Assembly (NCBI RefSeq): GCF_018320785.1
Contig: NC_054881.1
Coordinates: 16,616,275-16,680,274 of the forward strand
Source: Cheilinus undulatus
Lineage: Eukaryota > Chordata > Actinopteri > Labriformes > Labridae
Direction: 5' to 3'
DNA length: 64,000 nucleotides
Shown in pieces: positions 31,801-44,600 of the stretch. Within the stretch, counting starts at the first letter, position 1; the number at the start of each line of letters is the position of its first letter. Position numbers and translations under genes: made by a program. The notes beneath the pieces were generated by a model. It worked only from the letters and a program-made list of their open reading frames with translations. It searched no databases and had not been told where the DNA came from.

Positions 31801-34800
31801 TCCTGACTTTCAGACACATTTTATGTACAAGTAAAAAAAGATAACCCTGACTTTACTGCACAAAAATATTTGGCAACATTTCAAAGCCATAACTTTGCTA
31901 ATGTTGTTTTTTTTTTTTGGTAATTTTTCGGAATGGCTTATGTAAGCCCTGAAGTTGTCAGTCTAGTTTTGATAAAGGTAACTTAAAACAAATTTAAACT
32001 AACTGCTGTGATTAGTTCCATATTCCATTATTATTTAATGACTTAAAATTTAAAAATCAGTGTCTGAAAAACAAACATAGATAAGCAGTAAGATAGTCAC
32101 ATTTTTTGATAACTTGATCCCCCCCCCCACCTTTTATATTGGGCAAACAAGAAGACAAAAAAAAGTTCTATTTCAAGATGACTTTTTGGGGCCTTTTAGC
32201 TTTATTTTGATAGGACAGCAGGGGATATGTAACCAAACAGTACTGGGATTGAGACGATCATGCAACCAGTGCACTGAGAACTGCAGCTCTAGTCCATGGG
32301 CGCTTGCTCCACTAGCTGAGCCAAACCAGTGCCCCAAAATGACCCACTATTGTGCCCCTAAAGACTTTTTGTTGCTGCGATGTCAAAATGCTTTGATATC
32401 ATTCAATTTTTTATAATTCTGTATCAAATTAAAACTCTGGTAAAGGCGCAGGAAATGTAAAGCTTGCGCTGCTCAAATGAACTGCTGATAGCTGTTAGTC
32501 ACTCCACTCATGGCATCCACTGTTATGAAGGCATTTATGCAAGGGACGCTGCCTTAGGGTGCACTCACACTAGGCCATCCGTACCGTGCCTGGGCCTGTT
32601 TCAGCCTTAAGTCTGGTCTACCATTGGCCAGTGTGAGTGCAATCGTTCTGTGCTTCGGCCCGGCACGCTTCGCGGCCCTGGAACGGAAGGACGAGGTGGG
32701 CCTAGACAAGGCACGGATGCAAATGAAGGAGCACAAGCGTGGGAATGTGATGTAATGTGAAGTAACAAAAGGACCAGCTTCAGAGCAAAGAGAGCACACC
32801 AGGCAGCAGCTGCATGCTAGAGAAAGCAGGATTTTTTCTAGAAAGAGAGATAGAACTATATATTTTGACTCACTGAATTTCAACAAGTTACAAAGATTTT
32901 ATAAGAGCTGAAGAATTTAACTTCACACATCTCCACTACGACCTTGTTCTAATGGATCCCAGTCCAGTCCACATTCCTGACCAGTTTCTAGCAAAGTAAG
33001 GCTTTAACAACTGTGAGAGGTTTTTTTGGTTTGGTTTGTGAAATAAAGCTTCTTCCCTTGATTGAGCCACAAACAGCAGCTCACAAGATAACAAACACCT
33101 TACATCCTCTGTGCATAAAGGAGAGTGCCAAATACACAGAAGAATGTGTGTAGGGGTTAATCTCACACCTGATTTAACCTCTCTTATTATAAAATTATGA
33201 TACAATACTATCATTAACTGAATTAACTTACCTTTAATTCTATTTCATGTTATCAAGAAGTGAAATTGTGGTCTTGATTGCTGACGTTTGAATGGAGCAT
33301 TGTTTATTAATCCTGCGGCGTATTCACCTCCAGCTCTCATCAGATGGTTAAAAATTGCTCTTGTCGTGATAAAAAAAGAAAATTTTAACTGGACATTTAA
33401 TCCTGCTCTGGACACGGACTGTCCTATGACATGAGAGCTTGTTTGGTGCAACTCTGAAAGGCAACCACAATTATGCAGAGAGATGGCACAGTTCATGGTG
33501 CATAAAGGAATGCCAGGGGGATTCAGACAGTTTACGAACACACAGAGGAATGACTGTAGGGGATCATTTAAGTTACAAAGTCTGGGTTTCATTCAGCAGA
33601 AGTGCTTGGAACCCTGATCAGGCTCCAGATTATATGCTGTGAGTGATAACTCGCCGCTATGAACCGCTTTCTCACAGGGCTCTGTATAGTTAATGTATCT
33701 ACTGATCCCAGGTCAGCTGAAATAACTCTGGTGTCAGATCAGATTTTGTATAAATCTGATGCTATTTTACAGCCTATAAAACAATACTTATGTATACTGA
33801 GTCATCAACACGTATAAGTTCATCAACAGTGGATGCTTCGTGCGATGGAAGTCGGTGCGTGACGTATCCGTGCCCAGGCCTGGATGCGTTGAGCAGTGGG
33901 AGTGCGGGCCAAAGGGGGGAAAGGGGAGGGGGTCAGATGGGCTTTAGCACGGTTAGAATATGGCACAGTAAGGATGGCCTATTGCGAGTGCGCCCTTGTC
34001 TCTTTTAAGGTGAGTGGAATACAAAGTACTGTACCTACAAAAACTTAACAAGACAATTTTTTTAATGTCAATTCTAAATATAACACCATCAGTGTACGTC
34101 ACGTTCTCTCTCTGTTCTGGGTGTTGGTCTTTCAAAGACTCAGCTGCTTAATTTCTCTTTTCAATGCAGGAGTTTAGCTGCTGATTTGTGATAAAGAGCT
34201 GAAAGACGGGAAGCAAGGTCCCTGTCTGCTATATCAAACAACAGAGTTGAACCCAGTACATTGTGCTCACCGTTCATGATCTACTGTTTTGTGACCTATA
34301 ACTGAGGGTGAGGTTCTTGGGAATTACGTCCCTGCTTTCTTCCTGTAATTGTCATTACCAGTATATACGGCCAAAGCCGACATGTCTGGCAGGAAAAGAC
34401 AAAGAAAGGTCATGATTTGTAACCCTATTAAATGGTAGCTGATGTAAATAAAAGGAAAGATATGGTTTACTCATGATTCAGTGGTAACAAAACATAAGTG
34501 TGATCTGTTGTTAAATGAGCTGCTGTAGTGAAGGACTTGACATTTAGCAGTGTTTTCAAATGCTGTGTTTTTAATGAGGGAAACATGAATTTCTCACCAG
34601 AGCTTTCTTCTCACACAGAGAATAGATAGATTCAAGGTTTGGGTCGCTGTGCAGGGGGTGTGAGTACATGCGGTGCTCGAAGGCCTCCACTTTCTGGATA
34701 ACTTTCTTCAGTGCCGGGTCTTTGATGCCCATGTCGTCTATGGGATCGAGGAGGGGAACGCCATCTGGGAATCGTTTCTGCACCTCCTGCCGACAAAATG

Positions 34801-35628
34801 TTTGGAGGGGGAGATAAATCAATAGCAACAAAGGGGATTAGGATTGTAATGGTCCACATGTTTGACCATCATGTTTTTTTTTTTTCAAAGCTGGAGGCTG
34901 CACCTGTATAGATTTAAGCATGAGCTGCCTGTTGTCAAAGGGCCTGAGGTCTTTGGGGATGTAAAGACGGACCGAGCTGATGGAGGTGAGGAGATGGAGC
35001 ATCACTGGAACAACCTGCATAAAAAGAATAATGATAAAAAAAGTGAAGTCATATTTATTCCATTACAGGCTGATAGGCATGCTTTCTTTGTTGCACCCAC
35101 CTGCATCTCTCCAGTCTCCCCTTGACCTGCAGGCTTAGCAGCCTCTGTTGCAGCGTCTTTCACACTCTCTTTACTACAGTGCAACAAAACCTCCACCACA
35201 TACAGCGGATCAGTGTCTGTACTGGTCTAAAAGAGGAGATGCACATAAGTCACAGTAACATGTGAATGGATTCATATATGAGCGATAATGGAACACTAAC
35301 TTACTTTTACATTAGACTTCTTGCAGAAGTTTACAACAACTCCCCAGCCAAAGTCATGCTCTTCATTTTTCACCTTAAGTAACAATAAAAAAAGACATTA
35401 AAACACAAGTGAATCAAGTTTTATTTATATTGATTGTACATGTTTGTAAGTTTACCTTCACAAGCCGTCCCGGCTGCAGGAAGGGTAAGCAGTATTTAGG
35501 TTTGTGGATGAACTCTTGGATCTCTTTGCCTAGTTTGGCAAGCTGCTGTCGGATTTTAAAGTAAGTGACCACACTCTCTTCATTGGGAATCTCAATGGAG
35601 TGGTACTGCTCCTCATATTTCTTTATTT
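25874..35628 (-). CDS. MTREX: MTREX coding exons 17-27: arch/KOW and DSHCT domains
   Basis: Exons 17-27: 35628-35456, 35373-35305, 35226-35101, 35014-34904, 34786-34598, 30735-30572, 29080-28975, 28261-28205, 28106-27944, 27124-27020 and 25926-25874. They encode residues from about 599 to 1036. The KOW-like FGWGVVVNF is in exon 18. The C-terminal part includes [36 protein letters not shown] and the end [10 protein letters not shown] before TAA. Donors of exons 23 (GTACGA) and 25 (GTCAAT) depart from consensus, but the reading phase and homology require them. Confidence 0.95.
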
Positions 35629-38600
35629 CTGAAAAAAAAGAAAAAAGAAAAAAAAGTAACATGACTGAAGTTTATGCTAGAACTCTGCACCAACAGAACA
35701 GAAAATTCTCTTGGATTTCTGAAATTTCTAATGCAATTTGCACAGCTATTAACAAAGATATTAAGAATGCTTCGCACCAGATGGCCTGAAATAGGGTTTT
35801 ATTACACTGTACACATCTTTGAAGTTTTGACTTTAAATTGGTTATGAAAACTTAACAAAATATTATATACTATTGTGTCCTGTCTACATTAACCCAGTTA
35901 GATACAGCTCCCTTAAACTGGAAATCGGTGATTTGTAGACTTAAATGTCTCATCCCTGTTTATTTTCCATCCCCTTTCATTCTCTTCCAAATAAACAATT
36001 GTCAAGACTTCTTGTTTGACATGAAGTTGGGCAAACTGTGTCAGTCAGATCTAAAAACCCTTTAAAAAATTTCTCTTGCTCACAACGAGAGCCTGCCAGA
36101 ACTTTCAGTGATTGATCCAAGAGTCTGAAGCATCCAAAAAATGTTTTAACACAAAAAACAAACTAAACTGTGGTTCAGTTTGATCTGGACTGAGAAGAAC
36201 TCTTTTTGACAGGCCAAGCTGCAGTGTTTTGGTCCAGATCATTGACTGTTTATGAACATGGATAGAGCAACAGCTGCCTAGGAGTGAAGACAAAATGTTC
36301 AGAGCTCCCCCTGCTGACTAGCTGTAGAATATCATAAAACACACCGACCCTATGTTAACAGAGGGAGATGGGGCTAACGTGAGCAAACCTTTCATAACCA
36401 TCCCATTGCAACATTAATTTTCATGCATAATTATTCTCAGTTGTTCATTTCTTGATGTTTTATTTTAATTTGTTTTTGTAGCAAAGACACAGATGTAACA
36501 TCCTGACTGACAGCTTTGTAGTTAGCATTTTCAACAGGATTAGCAGAGTTAAGGAGGGAGAGGAAATATAACAAAAAACCTGACACTATAGTTATTTGTA
36601 GTTTCCTCCCAAGCTGTAGTTCTCTTGCAAAATGAGTAAGATCATCCTCCAGGAATTTCCTATACTTGACTGCATCATTTTACCCTCTAACTTTACAAGC
36701 CTGTGAGGAGAAGAATCCCCACAGCATGATGCTGCCACCACAGTGCTTCTCAGTGGGAATGGTGTGTTTGTTGTGATGTGCAGTGTTTGGTGTGTGCGAA
36801 ATCATATTTACAGTTATTGATTTATAAAATCAACAAAAGGGTAAAACATCAAAGGGTATGAATACTATTTATAGAAACGGTACAGTCAACAGTCCAGAAT
36901 GTTGCCTAAGTTGGTTTCACATGTGTAAATATGTTTCAGATTAAATCAGAAGCCCAAAATCTTAAGCAAACATAAAAAAAAAAACTAAAACCTGCTTAAT
37001 TTATCATCTGTCATCCGTTTGTATTCTAATTGATGCAGAATTCCTCTGCCTGAAAGCTTTCCAGTTTAATTCATTCTTACAGATTTCCACCACAGCACAA
37101 ATCCCACTCATCCCAATAATCTCAGAAAATCTGAAAAAATCACTCACTCTCTACCACACCAGGCAAAGCTCTATAATGCTGAAACTGGTAGAAAGATTTC
37201 TCCAGCATGTACTCAGGGTTGATCTCCTCCACTCGCAGCAGGTTGAGCACCATGTTGTAGGTCAGGTGGAAGGCGCTGTTCAAAGGATCTGCTGAGCCCT
37301 GCAGGGAAGGAAAATAAATAAAAATTAAAGCTTTCATGATGCTAAGTAACATACAGCTGTGGTTAATGATGTGTTTTTGTAATGTTGTAAGTGTTTTATT
37401 GTGAGAGCCAAGAAAGCTGAGAGGTTTAAATTAATGCTGTCTGAAGTCACTTCTCCCAAAATAAACACTGAGCAAGCTTTTGCAATCACAACTCCAAAAA
37501 CCACAGATATGTTGCTGAGCTTTCCAAGACTCCCTGGGAGTTCAGCCCCATGACAGCGCCAACAAACAGTTTTACATTAAAACAACCTTGTTGGAAACCT
37601 GCACAGCTACATATTAATGGTAGATATAAATCTTTCAAATCAAAGACACAAAAACACAAGATTGGCTTCTCTGTGACTGCAATATCAAGATTTAACTGGA
37701 GCAACATATGACCGGATGATCCTTGGAAGGAAACTTAAAAGTCACTTCTGATAATTTCCATTGAAGTGGTCCAACAAATACTCAGAAAATCAGTGAAGAG
37801 ATATGTTTCATTGATGTGAGAGTGGAGTTCTTTCACAGAAGAGTGTGTAGACATCACTGAAGTGGTTTAAAGGATGTGATGAATAGCTAGTAGTTAAATC
37901 CAGAAAAATAAGCCAGCAGTCACATTCACTGTACCTTGAGCAGCTGTTTGCCCACAGCTGGACTCATCTTTTCATCCACCATGAAGATAACAATGCCCCT
38001 GTCATCCATTCCTCTTCTCCCAGCTCGCCCAGACATCTGGATGTACTCACCTGATGTAAGCTGGATCACATAAGGAGGAAAGAAATGTGTTAAAATGCTT
38101 CTCTAGTTATAACTTGCATGACAAAACTGAGTTAAAAAAGAAGGGAGAGGAGCTTTGTGATAAATGTTTGCTGCATATTTGAGTGAGAATGTGACCAAAA
38201 ATATTAAAAGAAAAAAAAATGAGGTATTTCTGCATAAACAATAGAGAAATCTTCATGAAGAAACTGTCTCGTGAGGATGAGATTAAACCAGTTTTCCACA
38301 ACTCTCTGAGGACTTTTCTCCGAGCAGCACATGGCTCTGATTAAACTCCACATATCTACTAGTCTTTGTGCAATAAAAACGCTACAATAAGGGCAGATAA
38401 GATCATCCCTGTGTTGAAATGATCAGATTTTAATTTAAGGCATGCAAGGGGATCAGCTCTTGATTTGAAACACAGTGCAGTTCAGGAATGAGAGTCGCGT
38501 GTATTCAAATGTGTGAGTGCCTGCGTGGAGCTTTGGCATCATCACCGGCACCAGATGTTCTTCATGAGCCTCTTGGAGGGCAGTTTCCTTCTCTCTCTCA

Positions 38601-41600
38601 CTGTGCAAGAGTATGAAGTGAAGTTGAAGGGTGCTGCTAAGTGACGGCAGCTCCACTCACAGCCCCCCACCTCCTATAAACAATACGTGGCTGTTTATGT
38701 GGCGATGTGAGCTGCAGGGCCTGCAGACCTTATAAAGGCCTCAGAGTAACGCACTGTGTGACAGCCTTGCACTGTACAAAGACCAGGGCTGTTGTTATAA
38801 AGAGATAACAGTTTAAAGGGAGTTTAGCCATTTCACTGGCTTCTCTATGAAGGTACAATAACAAGAAGATTAGCCTCATTTAGCTCGGTAATTCCATGTT
38901 TACAGGTTAAAAATCAGCTTCTCTTTAGAAGCAAGGAAACCTTTCCGAAAATGGCTGCTTCCCTCGCTTTAACTAGACTTTTATGGTTGCTATTTTCTTT
39001 CTTAAGTTTGATGAAGGGATGATGCATGCAATGTAGGATTAGGGAGAAAATCTGAACAAATTTCACAAGAGAATTTTCTCTCTACATGATAGCTATTGGT
39101 TTCTTATATGAAAATAATGGTGTGCATGTGTGTTTGCTCTTACAAAGCGGTTTTTCTTGCCATCAAACTTGCGTGCGCCGGTGAAGAGCACAGTGCGAGC
39201 TGGCATGTTGATGCCCATGGCAAATGTCTCCGTGGCAAACAGGGCCTGAAATGAGAACAAGAAGGGCGACATTCATTTTATCACAATTTTAGACTTAGCA
39301 ATTTTCAGTCCAGTTTTAAAAAGTATCCTTCAGGACAGTGGTTCTCAGCCGGTCTAGCCTCTGGACCCAATACAGGTTCCATAATGACAGATTGTGACTC
39401 AAATTTCTGGTATATTTGTAACACTTGATAGACAAGTGCTTTTTGAAGCCCAGATAGAAATAAGACAGAGCGAAGAGATTGAAGAAAGTATGGCATATGA
39501 GATAAAGGATTAAAAAAAAAAAAAAACATTTCCAGGAAAGAATCATAGAAAATTTCTGAAACTTTCTGGGGAAAATCACAGATAAAATTCAGACACTTTC
39601 TGGAAAAATTCCCCAAAATTAATGTTTCCAATGAAAATTAGCTACTGAAACATTACTAGAGAAGGTTGCTGAAAATTCCTGAAAGTCCCATGCTCATCTT
39701 TAAATTTTCTTCAGCGAAGAGGAAAGGTATCTGAGAATATCAAAAGTTTCGGGGGAAATGCCCAAAGAAACCCTCAAAAACATTCTAGAAAAAAATCTTT
39801 CACCTATTTGGTAAAATTACTTTAAGTTTCTTTAAAAAAATCATTGATAAAATCTCCTATTACTTCTGGTGAATTTAAAATAAAATCAGGGAAAAATGCA
39901 AAGCAGTTTTTATTTCCTTTCTGCTGTTAAAAACTTTAAGAAAAAGCACTTAAAAAAACTTTTAGACAAATTTGTGACCCACTGAAAACAGCTGTGCGAC
40001 CCACTCTAGTCCAGACGCACTAGTTGAGAACTTCTTCAGGGTATTCTGTCAAATTATTAACCTTCTGTTGAAACTGTGGCTGTCTTCGATGATTAATGTG
40101 GTCAATGTTTCATTCCTCAAATAACATTTTCAAGAACAATTTCTAAGAAAGAAAGATTTAGTCAGAAAAAACCTTGAAAGCTCTTCAAAAGCATTTAGTA
40201 GTTTTTGTAAAGAAAAAGGAAATTGTAAACAGTGGTAAACAGAAAAGATCTGCACACCAAGGAACTTCAATATCAGGCGTTTATTAGCATCCAAGTGACG
40301 TTTTAAGCCGGCATGCTTTTCTCTCTCTCTCTCTCTCTCTCTCTCGCTCTCTCTCTCGCTCTCTCTCTCGCTCTCTCTCTCGCTCTCTCTCTCTCTCAAG
40401 CTGTGTGAATGAGCGGGCATCCTTGTGTGTGTGTGCACAATCAAAACAAATCCCAAATACTTTTAACACTGCTTCACTGCCATATTAGTGGTACAGAGAC
40501 AGCTTGGGTTGCACAAATTACACTATTGTTAATTTTTGACTCACTCAGGGGTAGAAACCACCGAATCACAGATTTGTTTGATTCTATTCTACCCAGTTTT
40601 GTTATTTTTCTGAACTAGGGCCAGAGTACCTAATTTTGTTCTCATGTGCTACATGCTGCAAAATTCCACAGAAGATCTAAGAATCCTCAAATCATTAAGA
40701 TTTGATACACAGAGGATGCAGTGGTATAGATGAGATTTTTTTGGAGGGTCTCCCAGACGGAGAAAAAAGCATTTTCCACTGAGCCTGCTACCCAGCTCCA
40801 GCTCTAAGGATATACAGATCAAGTCTTTTATGAGTTACAGATATCTTGGAATTTTGATTGACCAATCTCTCCCTTTTGCTCCTCACATTCAGCAGCTGGT
40901 TAAAAGGCTCATACTGAAACTGGGTTTCAGCCTAATCTTGGTTTTTATTTAGGCAGATCTTATTGGGGTTTTGCTTTTACCCTCTTGATACTTACTTTTT
41001 CCTTCCTCTTACTTATTCTTTCACATTTATTTTTCATTATAATTTTACCTCTTGATGTTTTTAGTTCTTATTGCTTCTCTTTTTATTGCTTTTAAAACTT
41101 CGGTCCCCTTGGTCTCAGGTTCTTGTCGCTGGGTTCCTGTGTTGGGACTCATGGGTTCTTGTGATGTCTTAGTTCTTTTGTTACCCTTGGATGTCTCAGT
41201 CCTTATGATGTCTTAGTTCTGGTGCTGTCATGGGATATCTAAGTGCTTATGATGTTTCTGGATGTTTTAGTTCTAATAATTTCTCATGCTGTCTATGTAT
41301 TAATGTTTGGGTTTAATATGCAGGTTGGTTTTTATATTGTTTAGGTCCTTTAACCTTGAGTGTTGTCTTGATGTTGTTTTGCAGTCTTTCTCTCTTGTTT
41401 GGGTTCTGCTGCTTTATTTTTCTGCATGTCAAAGCACTTTGTAAAACCTTGTTTTTAAAGTGGTATACAAATAAAGTTTTAACAAAAATAACTAGAATGG
41501 CCGTCTGAGGCGGCAGACCCGCGCTTAAGCAGCGCCACCGAGGAACTCACGCTCCCATTGATTACTATGGTGTTCAAAATTAGAAGTCAGAGAAAAACCG

Positions 41601-44600
41601 AACGGGTGCGCGGATCATCACCAAAATCTAACTTTAAATCTAATCCAGCTTTCTGTTCTTGAGTTATCTTGTACACAAAGAAACAAACAAAGATACAGAA
41701 CCCTTTACATAACCCCCTGCCGATTTCATCGGTGTGGGTAACTATTAATATTACATGCTCTAAACACAGTTAACAATAGAGCTCTGAGGTTCATAAGTAA
41801 TTCTGAAGCACTCACCCATCATTTTGTTTTGTATGAATGTGTTGGATGGTCTTCTTTGTCTATCCCTTGTCTAAGACACTGGAATATTCTTATCTACAAG
41901 GTTATTCTCTGTTGTCTACTTCTTTCTGACCAAGATCAGTCAGAAGAGTACTGGAACTTCAAATCTCTGATATCAGGGTCTTTTCTTGCCATCTGTTCTA
42001 AAGGTCAGAACTCAACTGGGAAAAAGGCATAAAAGTTTGCTTATGCAATCAATGCTTTGAGCAGTGAAGTGACTAGTAGTAAGAAGCATTGATTTGACAT
42101 TGTAATATTTGATGAACACAAATGTCCTTTAAAAGGTAGAGTGCAGAAACCCAGTGCATTCATTCACAGCAATTTAGTGTTTGTTTCAACTTTTTACACT
42201 GATTTCTAATTCTTCCTTGGCCAACTGACTTTTGTCCATATTGACCTCATTCATACCACAAACTCCATGATGAGTCATAAAGAGGTGAGCAATGAGTCAA
42301 ATTGGCAGGGAAATCTGTTTTAAAGTGTCATATTTTATTACAACTAGAATACTGACATTTAGCACCTCTGATAGTTTCACACAAATCAGAACAGTGACTG
42401 CGTTTAAATGGACTTGAGTATCCCATTTTCTCTTTGTGTATGTATACACCTGCAGAAACTGGGATACTACTTTCTCTCATGTATACAGGGATATGAATAA
42501 CCGGGTTTCTCTGTGCACATGTAAACACAGTATCCCAAATGTGATAAAAACCGGGATATGACTCATAACCGGGATACTCAGGTCCATGTAAATGCAGTTA
42601 CTGATATATTCATATGGGTTTTTTGCTACTTACTAAACTCTCCTTATGTTTGTACGTATATACAAAATTCCTGAATTTGGGTATTAAACTGTAAGTAATA
42701 ACTGATTTAATCTTAATCTTAAAGAGAGCTTGATGTGGCATCAGTCGTACCTTGATCAGGCCCTCAGAGAAAAGGATCTCTATGGTCTCTTTCAGGATTG
42801 GCAGCAGACCTCCATGATGGATTCCTATCCCCCTTTTCAACAACGGCAGCACATGCTCCACCTAAACATTGAGGGCATCAACAGGCAGATTAGTGTCTAT
42901 TTAACAGATAATTCATGTAATAACAGCATCAGTGACACAGAAACTGAGTGAAAAGCATTGAACCTTGTAGTGGAAAAGTGTGGTGTACATTGGCCCTGTC
43001 ACTGCTGGTGCTGTTGAGGTCTACCCACTAACAACTATTACCTCAACACGGCTGGTTTTCATAAAGTGGCTCAGCATAGTCGGGTAGAATAACAGGAGCT
43101 CTATGTTAGAGCTTGTGTTGACATTATGTGAGCAGCTATTTACATCAGAGTAGTTAAACTGTCTTTTCATAGAGGGGAGAATGACCCTGAAGGAAATGCT
43201 GAGTTCGTTCCTCTGAGCTTTACAAGGTGACAGTGCAGTGTTCAAAAACTTGACCGAGAACAATGTGGATGTTAATAAAAACATCAAACAATCTGAGAGG
43301 AAATAGTGAGAATAAACGGTCCTCCTCACCTGAGGGAGCTTCTTGTCTTCGTCTGACAGACAGTCCACCGCATTGTTAAACACTTCCTCCACCAGACGTT
43401 TCTCATCATCTGGAACAAACAAATGGGACATTTTTATCAACCTCCTCTCAAACTGACCAGACATCTTCATAAATATTAGCACAAAGACATCTTTGCATCC
43501 TGGAGCTGTGCCTCTTGAGTGTTTCTCAAAAAAAAATCCCAAACAATCCCAAAACTACAGGTCATTTTAAATTGTTTAGAAATTTAATTCCTCATGGCTG
43601 TGTGGTCAACAGTTTGCTTCCAGGAAAACCATCCAGTGATTAATCAAGTTAGACTTTATTCCATGTTCAACAGCATAGTTTCTCTAATTTATGTCCTTCT
43701 GTGGGATTTTTGATTTAGTTTGTGAACGTTTACAAATATTCTCTTTGAAAAGTTACTGACAGGGTTTTTAAAGTTGCCAGAAGATGCTGAGGTTTAATTA
43801 TGAAACAAATCATCGTGTAAAAGTGGTTAATATCTCCCATAATTTATTACTCTACTGACTTGTAAATTTCTACACTGATTGTTCCAACACCAGTGTGTTA
43901 TGATGGAGTCGGTTATAGTGCATTGTTTGCTTTGGATGGCCATGTGGAAACTTAGTCACCATCCTGGGAACGTTTCCCTCTTATGTCCCTGTGTTAGTCA
44001 CAGTCTTGGAGTCTTATTACCCCAGAATTTATTTCTAATGTCACATAATTGTATCATGTCCATTAGACCCTTTTAATGTTTCAATAACAAAGCAATACCG
44101 CAGACAAATAAACAAGTCAATGCAGACCCCAGAGGGTGCATCATTATTCAGACTGTGCTGTGTGAAAACCGAGTGCACACTGACTAATGCACACTTTAAA
44201 GATTGTCCTGGAGACTTCCCAGCGTGCCAGAAGTCTTAAGATGTTTCCTGAGGGTGGGTCGTAACTAAAGCTCAGAGAGGATTCAAAAAGGAAACTGAAT
44301 GAGAGGGACTGTACCTCACTAACAATCTAATCCCACTGCAATCTGATCTTGGTTTTTGATGTTTCTTTTATGCAACCGCTATAACTGCCCTGATAACAAA
44401 GACTAAACAGAGTAAACAAAAATAAAAGATTACAAGAGAAGGTATATGGCAGACAATTTTCAGAATCATCTGTTCAGTAGGTTCTTACCTAGCCTGTCAG
44501 AAAATTTTTAAACCAACTAAAATGTAACAGGTTTTTTTCCCAGCAAAGTGTCTTCCAATTAAATACTTTGCATTACAGATTGTTGGAACATTGAGATATA

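Larger units (their letters stand above)
30736..34597 (-). other. MTREX intron 21
   Basis: A 3.9 kb intron containing an antisense SINE (about 32180-32340) and a long MITE (about 32555-33998). The rest is AT-rich without coding signal. Confidence 0.55.

Noticed and set aside
32554..32886. A 110-codon frame on the - strand
   Set aside because: It lies inside the 1.4-kb MITE, crosses its terminal repeat and has no protein motif.
40130..40469. Open frames with long Ser/Arg/Glu repeats on the - strand
   Set aside because: They are translations of the CT microsatellite and carry no gene signals.
43021..43542. A 173-codon - strand frame as a separate gene
   Set aside because: Only 43330-43409 is coding: it is MTREX exon 12, bounded by proper splice sites. 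The rest is intron read-through.
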